The position numbers were made by a program, and so were the translations under genes. Source: Melittangium boletus DSM 14713 (GTDB lineage: Bacteria > Myxococcota > Myxococcia > Myxococcales > Myxococcaceae). Taken from it: a stretch of DNA of 64,000 nt. Below are positions 44,183 through 54,200 of this stretch, piece by piece. Each line of letters starts with the position of its first letter. Position 1 is the first letter of the stretch. The notes beneath the pieces were generated by a model that was not told the DNA's origin, searched no databases, and saw only the letters and a list, made by a program, of their open reading frames with translations. The DNA lies in assembly GCF_002305855.1 (NCBI RefSeq), contig NZ_CP022163.1, positions 1,550,292-1,614,291 of the forward strand, given 5' to 3'.

Positions 44183-46678
44183 TTACTTGTTGCAGCGGCC
44201 CTTCACCTTCTTGAGCCGCTCATTCACGCGGACGGCTCCGTTGGAGCCAGGGGCCACGGGCACATCCACCTCGGTGTAGCAGTCCAGCTTGAGGCGCACC
44301 TGCTTCACGCTCGCGGGCACCGTCACCAACGAGGGCGTCAGCCCCAGCTCCTTGCCTCCGGCCACGATGGTGGCGCCGGAGGGAACGGACTGCACGTCCA
44401 GCTGGTAGGAGTCCGCTTCCAGGGTGAGGCGAACGTCCGTGGGCGCGCTCGCGGTGGGGCTGACGCGCTCCTGCTTCGGCTTGAAGCCCGGCGCGCTCGC
44501 CTCCAACACCACCACGGGACCGGCGGGAACCTCGCTGACGTAGGTCTTGCTGTCCCCCTTGGGACGCACCACCTTGCCATCCAGCTTGAGCTCGGCATCC
44601 GCGGGCTGGGTGACCACGATGAGCTGCGCCATGCGCGCCTCGCGCTGCAGCTCCACGTCCACCCGCGTGGGCGTCATTCCCGACGCCACCTGCACGGTCT
44701 GCGTGAAGGGCTTGTAGCCCTCGACACTCACCAGCACCACGGCCGGGCCGGCGTTCACCTGCTGCAGGATGGGGCCGGACTTGGGGACATCCAGGTCCTT
44801 GCCGTTGTAGCTCACCCGGGGGTTCTTGCCCTGCACGTCATGCGGCAGGCTCACCAGGACGAAGCCCGTGGGCGCCGGCCGCATCAACAGCATGCCCACC
44901 CCACCGAGCATCACGAGCACCAGGACGACGATGCCGATGATGGGCGGCAGGCGGCTGGAGGTGGCCGCCGCCGGAGGCGCGGCCGCAGCGGGCGTCTGCG
45001 CCGCGGGCTGAGACCTCGGCGCGGCGACGGGCATCCGGCCCTGGGGCGGGGGCGCGGGAGGCAGCCCATCCTCCGTCAGGTCGTCGACGGGCGGCGGAAC
45101 CACGGGCGGGGGCGGCCGGGAGCCGACGGCCGGCGAGGACAGCGACGCCCGCGCTCCGCCCGAGAGTTCATCGGAGCGGCCGACGCGCGGAATGCCATCC
45201 AGGGTGTTGCGCGACTGCCGGCCCACGGTGGTGCTCTCCCCGTTGCTCGGCGCGAGCACCGGCGGCCGAGGCATGCTCGGATGGGACAGGCGCGGAGCCG
45301 CGCGCGGAGGCGGCGACTCCTCGAGCATGGGCGAACGCGGGACCTCCACGGGCGTCACCATGCGGCCGGGGCTCACGTGCTCCCCCGTGGGGCTGTCGTT
45401 GAAATACTCGGAGCCGTTGACCACCTGCGTCGCGCCGGACTCCTCCTCCTCCTTGGGAGGCGCCACGGGCGCCGCCGTCAGCCTGGGCATGGCGGCCATG
45501 GTGGGCGAGCGGCGCACGCCCGCGGGAGGCGGTGCCGCGGGTTCCACCTGCGGCGGACTCGAGAGCTGCGGCGTCGAGTGAGGAGAGATGGGGTTGGAGC
45601 CGAAGCCCATCTCGATGGCGGCCAGCATGCCCTCCGGGGGCTTGATGTCCGCGTACTCCTGCAGCCGCTGCTTCTCGCGCTCCACGTCCTCCGCGAAGGT
45701 GGACTTCATGTACTGCATGAGGTCCTTGCGGCTGAAGATGGAGTCCGAGGTGATGAGGAAGCGCTGGAGGTCATCCCCCAGCTCGTTCGCGTACTGGTAG
45801 CGCTCGTCCACGTCGCGCGCGAGCGCCTTGAGGACGATCTTCTCCAGCGCCTCGGGGATGCGGCGGTTGTAGGTCGAGGGCGGAGCCACCTCGGCCTTGC
45901 GCACCTTCTCCAGCACGGAGAAGTCGCTGTCCCCCACGAAGAGCCGCTCACCGGTGAGCATCTCGTAGAGGCACACGCCGATGGCGAAGATGTCCGAGCG
46001 CCGGTCCAGCGGCAGGCCGCGGATCTGCTCCGGGCTCATGTAGCCGAACTTGCCCTTGAGGATGCCCGCCTGCGTCTTGGTCGCCTTGCCCGCCGCCTTG
46101 GCGATGCCGAAGTCGATGACCTTGACCTCGCCCTCGAAGGAGATGAGGACGTTCTGCGGGGAGATGTCGCGGTGGACGATGTTGAGGTCGCGCCCCATCC
46201 CGTCCTTCTTGCGGTGGGCGTAGTCCAGGCCCTCGCACATCTTCGACACCATGTACGCCACGAGCGGCACGGGCGCGGGCTCGCTCTTCTTGCGGCCCCG
46301 GTCGAAGATGGCCCGCATGTCCTTGCCGGGGATGTACTCCATCGCGATGAAGTAGTTGTTCGCGATCTGCCCCAGCTCCTCGATCTTCGCGACGTTGGCG
46401 TGGTTCAGCTGCACGCTGATCTTCGCCTCGTCGATGAACATCGAGATGAACTCGTCGTCCTCGGCGATGTTGGGGAGAATGCGCTTGATGGCGACGAGGC
46501 GCTCGAAGCCTCCGGCGCCGAACATCTTCCCACGCCACACCTCCGCCATACCGCCGATGTTGATCCGGTCGAGGAGGAGGTATTTCCCAAACGGGATGGG
46601 CTGCCGCTTCGGTTGAGTGGTCGTCACGGGCGTACGTGGCTCGGGTTTAAGGACCGAGCCTATCGATCGCCCCTCCAT
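44183..46678 (-). CDS. Ser/Thr protein kinase with PEGA-type repeats
   Basis: 831 aa. Hanks kinase domain residues ~30-310: Gly-rich loop INIGGMAEVWRG, Lys in RLVAIKRI, catalytic loop IVHRDISPQNVLIS, DFG in VKVIDFGIAKA, and APE-region GKFGYMSPEQIRG. The loop has Ser where most kinases have Lys (HRDLKPxN). A disordered Pro-rich segment (350-575) leads to a membrane helix (IIGIVVLVLVMLGGVGMLLM) and ~230 residues of PEGA-like beta repeats outside (AGPAVVLVSVEGYKPFTQTV, and AGPVVVLEASAPGFKPK). The ATG at 46678 was used; a GTG at 46627 (VTTTQPKRQPIPF) is also plausible. Neither has a clear ribosome site. Confidence 0.88.
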   Translation of the reverse strand: MEGRSIGSVLKPEPRTPVTTTQPKRQPIPFGKYLLLDRINIGGMAEVWRGKMFGAGGFERLVAIKRILPNIAEDDEFISMFIDEAKISVQLNHANVAKIEELGQIANNYFIAMEYIPGKDMRAIFDRGRKKSEPAPVPLVAYMVSKMCEGLDYAHRKKDGMGRDLNIVHRDISPQNVLISFEGEVKVIDFGIAKAAGKATKTQAGILKGKFGYMSPEQIRGLPLDRRSDIFAIGVCLYEMLTGERLFVGDSDFSVLEKVRKAEVAPPSTYNRRIPEALEKIVLKALARDVDERYQYANELGDDLQRFLITSDSIFSRKDLMQYMKSTFAEDVEREKQRLQEYADIKPPEGMLAAIEMGFGSNPISPHSTPQLSSPPQVEPAAPPPAGVRRSPTMAAMPRLTAAPVAPPKEEEESGATQVVNGSEYFNDSPTGEHVSPGRMVTPVEVPRSPMLEESPPPRAAPRLSHPSMPRPPVLAPSNGESTTVGRQSRNTLDGIPRVGRSDELSGGARASLSSPAVGSRPPPPVVPPPVDDLTEDGLPPAPPPQGRMPVAAPRSQPAAQTPAAAAPPAAATSSRLPPIIGIVVLVLVMLGGVGMLLMRPAPTGFVLVSLPHDVQGKNPRVSYNGKDLDVPKSGPILQQVNAGPAVVLVSVEGYKPFTQTVQVASGMTPTRVDVELQREARMAQLIVVTQPADAELKLDGKVVRPKGDSKTYVSEVPAGPVVVLEASAPGFKPKQERVSPTASAPTDVRLTLEADSYQLDVQSVPSGATIVAGGKELGLTPSLVTVPASVKQVRLKLDCYTEVDVPVAPGSNGAVRVNERLKKVKGRCNK

Positions 46679-46735
46679 AGGGTCAACCGCGCCAAGCAGA
46701 CCCCTCCACGAACCAACCCCCGGAGCCCACGCCCG

Positions 46736-47518
46736 TCAGGGTGTAGGTGCCGGAGCGCTCAACCCGGAATCCGAGGAGGCCGGGGGGGGCTCCTCACGCC
46801 CCTCGAAGGGCAACAGGCCCTCTTCGGGCGGCTCCTCGGGGGGAACCTCCTCGATGACCACGCCGTAGGGCTTGCCCTCCGTGGCGTACACCGCCGGCAT
46901 CCCGAAACGGCTGCCCGCTGGGAGACCCACCAGGGAGACCCAGGCCCGCTCCCCCCCGGAGGCCACGCAATAGAGAAGCGTCCCCACCTCCATGCCCGGG
47001 GCCTCCTGGACGGGACCCGAGCAGTCGCGTCGCACTTGCAGGGACCAGGCCCGCGCGCGCTCACCGCGCACCAGGTAGGGCGGTTGGCCCAGCTCCTCCA
47101 CCACGGGCCGCAAGACGTCCGGGCTGGTGGGGACCTTGCCATTGCGCACGAGCACCTGGGCCTTCTCCTGGAACTGGCGCAGGGACAGGGAGGCCACGGT
47201 CTCGGAGTCCAGCGGCACCTGCCCCTCGGCGAGCACCAGGTCGAAGAAGAGCGCGCACACCAGCAGGATGGGCAGCAGCCGGTAGCCCTTGAAGCCCTCG
47301 GCGCGGCCTGTCGCCATGCCCCAGAGTCCCACGCCGACCAGCACGAGCAGGACGCCCAGCACCACCGCGGGCCAGAGCACGGGGGGAGGCGCCAGGAAGG
47401 CGGACACCTCGGAGCTCCGGGCGCGAAGCCCATCCCAGAGGTCTCCGCCATAGAGCCACAGGAGGGCCAGCAGGCAGCCCAGATTGAGCAGCAGGGTCTG
47501 TCGGGAGGGAAGCGTCAT
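46736..47518 (-). CDS. Membrane protein of unknown function in the ABC operon
   Basis: 260 aa, ATGA-coupled to the permease gene. Three membrane segments (residues ~10-25, ~45-68, ~82-97), then an outer domain of ~150 residues with paired Cys (VRRDCSGPV, LLYCVASG) and a Pro/Glu-rich tail. No family recognised. Its position as last gene suggests it assists or is handled by the ABC exporter encoded upstream. Confidence 0.7.
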   Translation of the reverse strand: MTLPSRQTLLLNLGCLLALLWLYGGDLWDGLRARSSEVSAFLAPPPVLWPAVVLGVLLVLVGVGLWGMATGRAEGFKGYRLLPILLVCALFFDLVLAEGQVPLDSETVASLSLRQFQEKAQVLVRNGKVPTSPDVLRPVVEELGQPPYLVRGERARAWSLQVRRDCSGPVQEAPGMEVGTLLYCVASGGERAWVSLVGLPAGSRFGMPAVYATEGKPYGVVIEEVPPEEPPEEGLLPFEGREEPPPASSDSGLSAPAPTP

Positions 47519-48798
47519 CCAGCGAGTGTCCGGGCAGGGTCCGTGGCGGCGGCCCGGTGGCTGGGGAACCAGGCGCCCGCCAACGCGGCGAACAACCCGA
47601 GACCCACGCCCCCCACCACCACCAGGGCGGGAAAGGAGAAGAAACTATCGGGCTTGAAGGGGAATTGCGGCAGCCAGGTGGCCGCCAGCCGGTCGATGAG
47701 CAGCGCCAACAGGAGCGCGGCGACGGTGCCCAGCACGCCGCCCACGAGTCCCACCACGCCCGCCTCGGCCAGGACGATGTTGCGCACATCCGCGCGCGAG
47801 GCCCCCACCGCCTGCATGACGCCAATCTCCTTGGCCCGCGCCCGCACCGACGCACTCAGCGCATGGGCGATGTTCACCGCCGCGAGCACGCAGATGAGAA
47901 CGGACAGGAGCGCCATGGCCGACGTGGTGAGCGTCACCGCCGCGCCCACGTTCTCCGCGAGCCGCCGCTCCTGATCATCGATCTCCAGGCCCATCTCCTT
48001 CACCGCCGCCACCACGGAGGGCACGCCTCCCGGGCTCGTGGCCACCAGGGTGACCCCCGTGTACGTCTCCGTGTCCTGGCCCAGCTCCTTGTTCAGGCGC
48101 ACGGCCACGTCCAGGGGCAGGGTGACGCCCGCGAGCAGCGCCCGATCCGACGCCCCCACCACCTGCACCTGGGTCGAGATGACGGGTGCCCCCGGCAACG
48201 GCGCCGTCACGTAGGAGCGGTTGAAGTCGATGGGCAGCACGAAGCCCTTGAGCATCTCCGGCGCGAGCCTCGGCAGCTTGCGCGAGGGGGCGAAGGTGTT
48301 GTTGTAGATCTCCAGGAGCCGCGTGGAGATGAGCACCGGCAACGGCTTGTCCGGCCCGGGATCCACGAACGTGTCCGGGGACACGGCGCCCTCGACCAGG
48401 CCTGGATCCACGCCCACCGCCAGCAGATCCATGCCCATGCGCAGTCTGCGGCCGAAGAAGTCCCCGTTGTAGAGGCTGGCCGCCGGGGCGCGCACGTTCA
48501 TCTTCCGGTACACCCGCTCCACGCCGGGCAACGCGCCCAGGCGCTCCACCGTGGCCGCGTCCAGGCGGCCCCCGCCCAGGAACGAGCCGAGCGACACCGC
48601 GGGAGGCACCACGTCCACCAGCCGCGCGTCGGACGGGAAAACCCGCTCGCGGATGACCCGGCCCACGCCCAGGCCCAGGCCCACGAAGAAGACCAGCGCC
48701 CCCACGCCCATGGCCACGCCGAAGGCCGAGAAGAACGCGCCCCGCCGCTCCCGCGCGAGGCTCAGCCGCACCAGCCTCGCCAACGCCGCGAGCCTCAT
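47515..48798 (-). CDS. ABC transporter permease (FtsX/LolC-type)
   Basis: 427 aa from the ATG at 48798, ATGA-coupled to the ATPase. One N-terminal helix (FFSAFGVAMGVGALVFFVGL), a periplasmic domain of ~230 residues, and three helices at the C-terminus with the FtsX core (LSVLICVLAAVNIAHALSAS, then VRARAKEIGVMQAVGASRAD). This topology is that of MacB/LolCE-type mechanotransmitters, which move lipoproteins or peptides out of the inner membrane rather than import substrates. Confidence 0.87.
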   Translation of the reverse strand: MRLAALARLVRLSLARERRGAFFSAFGVAMGVGALVFFVGLGLGVGRVIRERVFPSDARLVDVVPPAVSLGSFLGGGRLDAATVERLGALPGVERVYRKMNVRAPAASLYNGDFFGRRLRMGMDLLAVGVDPGLVEGAVSPDTFVDPGPDKPLPVLISTRLLEIYNNTFAPSRKLPRLAPEMLKGFVLPIDFNRSYVTAPLPGAPVISTQVQVVGASDRALLAGVTLPLDVAVRLNKELGQDTETYTGVTLVATSPGGVPSVVAAVKEMGLEIDDQERRLAENVGAAVTLTTSAMALLSVLICVLAAVNIAHALSASVRARAKEIGVMQAVGASRADVRNIVLAEAGVVGLVGGVLGTVAALLLALLIDRLAATWLPQFPFKPDSFFSFPALVVVGGVGLGLFAALAGAWFPSHRAAATDPARTLAG

Positions 48799-49496
48799 GA
48801 CACGCCCTCCGCCGCCCGCGCCACCGGGGGCTCCTCCACGAGCCGCCCCTCCTTGAGCCGCAACACGCGGCGCGCCGCCGAACTCATCCGATCCTCGTGG
48901 GTGACGGCCAACAGGGTCAGCCCCTCGCGGTGCAACTCCTGGAAGAGCGAGATGACGCCCGCGCCCGTGGCCGCGTCCAGGTTGCCCGTGGGCTCGTCGC
49001 ACAGCAGCAGCCGCGGTCCCGTGAAGAGCGCCCGCGCGATGGCCACGCGCTGCCGCTCACCTCCGGACAGCCGCACCGGCGTGCGATCCTTCTTGGCCAG
49101 CAGCCCCACCCGATCGAGCAGCGCCTCCGCCCGCTTGCGCGCATCCGGGGAAGCGGCCGTCCCGAAGTGCGAGGGCATCAGCACGTTCTCCACCGCGGAC
49201 AGGTTGGGGATGAGGTGGAAGGACTGGAAGACGAAGCCCACGTGCTGGTTGCGGAAGCGCGCGAGCGCCGTGTCCTTCAGGCCCGACAGCTTCACCCCCG
49301 CCACCTCCACCTCGCCCTGGTAGTGCACGTCCAGCCCGCCCAGCAGGTGCAGGAGCGTGGACTTGCCACTGCCCGAGGGGCCCACCACGGCCACGAACTC
49401 GCCATCCTCCATGTCGAGTGACAGGCCATCGAGCACGCGGACCTCGGTGCCCTCCCCATCCTGGTACCGCTTGACGATGTCGCGCGCGCGAATCAT
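48795..49496 (-). CDS. ABC transporter ATPase (LolD/MacB-type)
   Basis: 233 aa from the ATG at 49496. Walker A VVGPSGSGKSTLLHLLGG, Q-loop HVGFVFQSFHLIPNLSAVEN, signature VRLSGGERQRVAIARALF, Walker B LLLCDEPTGNLD, His switch LLAVTHEDRM. It partners with the FtsX-type permease. The start overlaps the lipoprotein stop (ATGA), so lipoprotein, ATPase, permease and the 260-aa protein form one coupled unit. Confidence 0.92.
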   Translation of the reverse strand: MIRARDIVKRYQDGEGTEVRVLDGLSLDMEDGEFVAVVGPSGSGKSTLLHLLGGLDVHYQGEVEVAGVKLSGLKDTALARFRNQHVGFVFQSFHLIPNLSAVENVLMPSHFGTAASPDARKRAEALLDRVGLLAKKDRTPVRLSGGERQRVAIARALFTGPRLLLCDEPTGNLDAATGAGVISLFQELHREGLTLLAVTHEDRMSSAARRVLRLKEGRLVEEPPVARAAEGVS

Positions 49497-51103
49497 TGGG
49501 GCGCCGGAGTCAGCCAGAGGGTGAGCTCGGCCTGCAGGGACTTGTCCTTCTCGGACAGGCCGAGGGTCACCGCGCGCAGTTCCCCCATGGCCTCGAGGAA
49601 GCGCACCGTGGTCGCCTTGATGGCGAAGCCGCCAATGCCCCACGCCTCGGACGGCAGCGCCTTCACCGAGTCCGACAGACGCCGCAAGTCCAACACCGCG
49701 CCCAGCACCGGTTCCTGGAGCGAGGCGCGCAGTTCCTCCGCCACGGGCACCGGACCCGGAGCCCCCGCGAGCCGGGGCAGCACCGCCTCCAGCCGCGTCC
49801 GGGGCGCGGCGAGCACCACCTTGTCCCCCACCGAGGCCATGTGCATGCCCTCTCCCTGCGCATACGACGTGAGGTAGACGCGCTGGCCATTGAGCTCCGA
49901 GGGCTCCACCTTCGCGCCCAGGCGCTGGGCGAGCGGCGGCACCTTCTCCAGCGCCGAGGCCAGCCCCGCCGCGTCCTTGCCCTCGCCCACCACCACCAGG
50001 TGCACGAAGCGAAAGGGGTTGGTGCGCCGGGGATCCAGCAGGGGCATGCCCGCGCTCAGCTGCACCGTGGGCGACAGGGCCACGCCCGCGACCATGCCGG
50101 GCTTGAGCCGCTCGAACACCTCGCCCTTCACGTCGAAACCGCTGGCCTGCACCGCGCGGGTGATGGCGCCGCCCGCGAGGTAGGGCCACACGGGCTCCAG
50201 CTTCGCGGGGTCGCCCCGGTAGCGCACCGTGAGGAAGCTGTCCTCCGGCAGATAGCCGAGCAGCTCCGTCGCCTTCTGGGGCGTGAGCGCGGCGAGCGAA
50301 TCCTGGGAGCCGGGCCACGGCATGTCCGCGCGCAGCGACACGGAGCGCTCGCTCAACGTGCCCATCAGCGTCACGGCCTGCGCGGTGCCCGCGGGGACGA
50401 AGTAGCCCAGGCCCCCGGGCAGGAAGGCGTAGAAGTCGCGCTCGGTGGGCAGACGCTTGAGCGCGTCGGACAGGAGCGGCTCCTGGGACAGCGACTGCTC
50501 CGGGGCCAGCGTGGCGAAGCCAGACAACCGGGGGATGAGGTCGCCCGCGCCCACCAGGGCATAGCCGTCACTGAGCAACAGCCCCAGCGCGGGTTGTGGG
50601 GCTCCCGTCCGGCTGAAGGTGACGAGCGTGCCACCGGGCACCTTCTGCTCGGCGCGCGTGGGCGCTCCCAGGCGCTCGCGGGCGAGCTTCGCGAAGGTCT
50701 CCGTCAGGGCCTTCTCGTCCTTCATGCCGAGCACGGAGACGACCTTGTTGTCGAGCAGCAAGGCCATGCCCGCGCCCCGGGAGGGATCGATGCCGGCGGT
50801 CTCCATGGCCTGACGGCTGCGCAGGTCCACGCCCACCTGGCGCATGATGCCGGAGACGAACCCCTCGGCGGACTGGGCGTTCTGGAGCTGGGCGGCGAAG
50901 TTGGCCAGCTTGAGCGTCTGCAAGCGCGCCAGCTTCTCGCCGAGCGTGCCCAGGTCCGGAATGACGACGGACGCCTTGGCCGTGCGAGGCAGGAAGCGGG
51001 CGGGGCTGAGCACCTTCGCCCCGGGCTGCTTGTCGCCGCAGCGGGAGCAACCGGCGAACACGAGAAGCACGAGCAGGAGCCAGGGCGTGGTGCGGCGGAG
51101 CAT
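49493..51103 (-). CDS. Large lipoprotein of unknown function, first gene of the ABC operon
   Basis: 536 aa from the ATG at 51103. Lipobox LVFAGCSRCG. The mature protein has Pro/Ala-rich mixed alpha/beta structure with repeated segments similar to DUF3352-type proteins (ASVVIPDLGTLGEKLARLQT, SFLTVRYRGDPAKL, VPVAEELRASLQEPVLGAVL). It is ATGA-coupled to a LolD/MacB-type ATPase, so it may be the exporter's cargo or an accessory. No enzyme motif seen. Confidence 0.75.
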   Translation of the reverse strand: MLRRTTPWLLLVLLVFAGCSRCGDKQPGAKVLSPARFLPRTAKASVVIPDLGTLGEKLARLQTLKLANFAAQLQNAQSAEGFVSGIMRQVGVDLRSRQAMETAGIDPSRGAGMALLLDNKVVSVLGMKDEKALTETFAKLARERLGAPTRAEQKVPGGTLVTFSRTGAPQPALGLLLSDGYALVGAGDLIPRLSGFATLAPEQSLSQEPLLSDALKRLPTERDFYAFLPGGLGYFVPAGTAQAVTLMGTLSERSVSLRADMPWPGSQDSLAALTPQKATELLGYLPEDSFLTVRYRGDPAKLEPVWPYLAGGAITRAVQASGFDVKGEVFERLKPGMVAGVALSPTVQLSAGMPLLDPRRTNPFRFVHLVVVGEGKDAAGLASALEKVPPLAQRLGAKVEPSELNGQRVYLTSYAQGEGMHMASVGDKVVLAAPRTRLEAVLPRLAGAPGPVPVAEELRASLQEPVLGAVLDLRRLSDSVKALPSEAWGIGGFAIKATTVRFLEAMGELRAVTLGLSEKDKSLQAELTLWLTPAPQ

Positions 51104-51209
51104 AGGGACCGGAGTGCAGACGGCCTGGGGCCCGGAGTCAAATTCTTCTCGCGGCCGGAGCAGAGGGGCGTCCAGCACCCAACCCGGCGGGCGAGCCCGG
51201 GAGTCGCGC

Positions 51210-52019
51210 CTAGCGCACGCGCGTGCCGTGCGGCAGCGGCGCGGACGTCTCCTCGGTGAAGTCGAGGAAGCGCTCCATCTGCCGCACCGTCTCGTCCGTG
51301 GCGCTCGCCTCGGCGCTCAGCGCGTCGAGCTGCCGGGTCACCCCTTCGGGATCCCGGATCGCGATGGACTGCTCGTGCGTGAGCCTCATCAGGTCCTCGA
51401 TGCTCGCCAGTTGGTGGCTCACCACCTCCCGGCTCTCACGGGCCTGCTCGAAGCGCGCGAGCCGCTTCTGGAGGATGTCCAGCCGCTTCTCCTTCACGTC
51501 CCGGATGCGCGCGTTGGACTCCGCCGCCAGCTCCGCCTCCAGCGCGCGCACGTCCTTCTCCAGCGACTGCCGCTCGGCCGGGTTGAGGTAGGTGCGGTAC
51601 TGGTTGAGCGTGGAGATGAGCCGCAGGAAGGAAGTCAGCAGCGTGTCCAGCCGCTGCTCGCTGCTGGCCGCCAGCACGCGTCCGCCGGGCAGCTTCGCGT
51701 AGTTGGCCAGGATCTTCTCCTTGAGCCCCACCAGCTGTTGGTAGTGCTCGCGCTGAGAGGCGGCCAGGTCCGCGAGCAAGGCATCCACCTGCTTGCGCGC
51801 CACCTCCGGATCCTGCCCCTCCGGCAGGCCCGAGCGCACCGCCCGCTGGAAGCGCTTGGAGGTGGAGGCACCCACCAGGTACAGCCCCTCCACGCCCAAC
51901 GCGATGAGCGCGGGCAGTGGCTCCTGGGTGATGGCCGAAGACGCGGCGGCCGTGAACAGCCCCACCAGGTTGGCGGGCATCAGGAAGGCGGCCTTCAAGA
52001 AATTGGGAGAGCGGGCCAC
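51210..52019 (-). CDS. Coiled-coil protein downstream of the tethered binding protein
   Basis: 269 aa from a GTG at 52019 (GAGGAC 6 bases before). A hydrophobic segment of residues ~12-50 could insert in the membrane ([34 protein letters not shown]), followed by ~200 residues of coiled coil ([40 protein letters not shown]). An ATG 13 codons later and a longer upstream frame (to 52085) are alternatives. Third gene of the PspA-SBP operon; family not recognised. Confidence 0.7.
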   Translation of the reverse strand: MARSPNFLKAAFLMPANLVGLFTAAASSAITQEPLPALIALGVEGLYLVGASTSKRFQRAVRSGLPEGQDPEVARKQVDALLADLAASQREHYQQLVGLKEKILANYAKLPGGRVLAASSEQRLDTLLTSFLRLISTLNQYRTYLNPAERQSLEKDVRALEAELAAESNARIRDVKEKRLDILQKRLARFEQARESREVVSHQLASIEDLMRLTHEQSIAIRDPEGVTRQLDALSAEASATDETVRQMERFLDFTEETSAPLPHGTRVR

Positions 52020-52059
52020 GGAAGTCCTCGCCAGCGAGGCGCCTCGCGGACAGAGGGCC

Positions 52060-53247
52060 TCAAGGCCCTCGCGCCTCCGACACATATTTCAACGCACCGA
52101 GATCGCGGGTGTCCTCGGCTGGCGGAACCACCGCCGTGCGCTTGATCTTCTGGTAGAGCGCCGATGCGCTCTGGAAGAGCTCGTCATAGGTGACGGGCGC
52201 CTCGCCGGAAAGCCCGAAGAAGGACCGATTGTCCGCGAGTGTCGCCGGGGGAGCGCTGCGGATGGCCTCGGTGGGGTCTCCCAGGTACGGAGCCACCTCG
52301 CCGAGCAGCCGCGCGGCGGGCCCCGGGTCCTTCGTCACGCTCGCGCCCGCGTCCAGCAGGCCCCGGATGATGCGCCGGACGGCGTCCGGGTAGCGCGCGG
52401 CATAATCGCCCCGGGCCACGAGCACCGTGGCCACCAGGTGCGGCGCGTCCGCCGTGGTGGCCAGCACCGCCCCTCCCCGGTCCCTCGCCGCCAGCGCCAC
52501 GTCCCCCCACAAGCCCGAGACGGCATCCGCCCGGCCCTCGCGCAGGGCCCGGCCCGCGTCCAGTGTGGAAGGAAGGTCCACCCAGCGCACATCCGACATG
52601 CGCAGGCCCGCCCGGGACAGCACCCACAACGTGAAGTAGTACGAGGAGCCCGAGGGGTACACCCCCACCCGCTTGCCCCGCAGCGCGGCGAGATCCGGCA
52701 CGCCCACCGCCGCCAGCGCCTCCTGGCCCCGGCTGCGCCCCACCAGCAACACCGTGCGCGGCGCCGCGTCCCGGAGCGCGGGCAGCCAGGCCGCCAGCCG
52801 ATCCACCGAGAGGGCGGCCATGTCCACGCCCCCATGCTCCGCGCCCAGGGCAAGCGCCTGGCGAAGCTCGTCCTCCCGCGCGAAGAGCACCGCGCGCGCG
52901 TCCAGGGCATAGGCCGTCTTGAGCACGCCCTGCGCCGCGCCCGGCGGAGGGCCAGGGTTGTCCAGCGTGGAAGCACCCCCCGTGGCCAGCAGCAGCGCCG
53001 CCGCCGAGCCGCGCGCGGAGAAACCGATGAGCGTGGGCCGCAGCGGCACGGAGGCCAGGTCCGCCACCGGCGCCGCCACTCCCGCGGGGAAGTCCCCGGG
53101 GGACAGGCGCACGGTCTCCTTGGCCGTCGGGAAGAAGCGCGCCTGGAGCCGGTCCAGATACCCCAGGCGCGAGGCCACCAGGTACGCGGCCCCCAGACAG
53201 CACAGCACCAGGAACGGGAGGAGGCCCGGTCCGCGTCTCAACGCCAT
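52060..53247 (-). CDS. Membrane-tethered periplasmic substrate-binding-like protein (SsuA/THI5 type)
   Basis: 395 aa from the ATG at 53247, 8 bases after GGAGG; a GTG five codons earlier is possible. A single N-terminal membrane helix ([19 protein letters not shown]) with no clear cleavage site is followed by a type-II binding-protein fold as in the NMT1/THI5/SsuA group: [50 protein letters not shown] and [20 protein letters not shown]. No ABC permease or ATPase is adjacent. Its neighbours are a PspA protein (gap 27 bases) and a coiled-coil protein, so it may sense a ligand rather than deliver it. Confidence 0.78.
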   Translation of the reverse strand: MALRRGPGLLPFLVLCCLGAAYLVASRLGYLDRLQARFFPTAKETVRLSPGDFPAGVAAPVADLASVPLRPTLIGFSARGSAAALLLATGGASTLDNPGPPPGAAQGVLKTAYALDARAVLFAREDELRQALALGAEHGGVDMAALSVDRLAAWLPALRDAAPRTVLLVGRSRGQEALAAVGVPDLAALRGKRVGVYPSGSSYYFTLWVLSRAGLRMSDVRWVDLPSTLDAGRALREGRADAVSGLWGDVALAARDRGGAVLATTADAPHLVATVLVARGDYAARYPDAVRRIIRGLLDAGASVTKDPGPAARLLGEVAPYLGDPTEAIRSAPPATLADNRSFFGLSGEAPVTYDELFQSASALYQKIKRTAVVPPAEDTRDLGALKYVSEARGP

Positions 53248-53274
53248 CAGCGCGGCCTCCACCCGTCCATCGGA

Positions 53275-54009
53275 CTACTCGACTCCCACCTTCTTGCCGA
53301 TCGTCTTCTCGGGGCCCGCGCCCACCTCGGACACCGGCGCGGGGCTGTTCAACCCCATCTCCATCTTCATCTGCTTGACCAGGTCCATGGCCTGCAGACG
53401 CTCGGCGTCCTCCTCGATCTGCACGGCCTGGTGGTCCACCGAGTCGAGCGCCATCTGCATGCGCGCCTCGTTGACGGCGGCCTTCTCCTGCACCTTGCGC
53501 AGCATCTCGTCGTGCGTCTGATCGATGCCCGCGACGGTGAAGGACTCCATGGCGTCGGCGACCTTGGACTGCCACTGGGCGCGGCGCGCGTCGCGGATGG
53601 CGTGCATCGCCTCCTGCGTCTTGCGCTCCTTCTCGCGCATGAAGGCCTTCTTGAGGTTGAGCGACTTCTCGTAGGCCTGCTTGGCCATGGCGAGCTGCTG
53701 CTCGTTGCGCTCGAGCGCCGACTTCTCCGTCTGCAGCTTGGTGGCGTACTGGGCCGCCAGGTCATCCCGCCCCGCCTGGATGGCCGCCTTCACCTTGGCC
53801 GTCAGCTCGCGGATGTCCTGGTTGTACTTGGCGTTCTCCTTCTCCAGCAGCGTGAGGTTCGCCCGCACCATGGCGATGGACTCGTTCATCTTCGGCACCT
53901 GATCGTTCAGGTCCCGCACGTTCTGCTCGAGGATGAGCTCCGGGTCCTCGATGGAGGAGACGAAGAAGCCAGCGAAGCTGCGCATTGCCCTCTTGAACCG
54001 TTGCCACAT
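53275..54009 (-). CDS. PspA/IM30-family membrane stress protein
   Basis: 244 aa from the ATG at 54009 ([13 protein letters not shown] amphipathic helix, typical of PspA). A GTG seven codons earlier (54030) is also possible. Long coiled coil: [62 protein letters not shown]30/PspA proteins build ESCRT-III-like assemblies that protect or reshape the inner membrane. It leads a three-gene operon with the tethered binding protein and the coiled-coil protein. A helical C-terminus beyond residue 200 is shorter than in Vipp1. Confidence 0.85.
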   Translation of the reverse strand: MWQRFKRAMRSFAGFFVSSIEDPELILEQNVRDLNDQVPKMNESIAMVRANLTLLEKENAKYNQDIRELTAKVKAAIQAGRDDLAAQYATKLQTEKSALERNEQQLAMAKQAYEKSLNLKKAFMREKERKTQEAMHAIRDARRAQWQSKVADAMESFTVAGIDQTHDEMLRKVQEKAAVNEARMQMALDSVDHQAVQIEEDAERLQAMDLVKQMKMEMGLNSPAPVSEVGAGPEKTIGKKVGVE

Positions 54010-54200
54010 GGCGGTGTCGACCTCCTCCACTTCGAGCCCTGGGAAACCACCTTACACCAGCCCGCCCGCTGATCCACACAAGGCGAAGGCCCCCGGTTCC
54101 TACGTCCGGGTCTGGACGTCTATTGCCAGGAGGCGGACGAACCCGGGCAGGTCCGCCCGGAGCCCGAGCGGCCCGCCCCCCCTCCAGGCACGGACCGGCC

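Noticed and set aside
44840..47974. 1044-codon plus-strand frame across the kinase and ABC operon
   Set aside because: His/Arg-rich shadow spanning several real minus-strand genes with clear domains.
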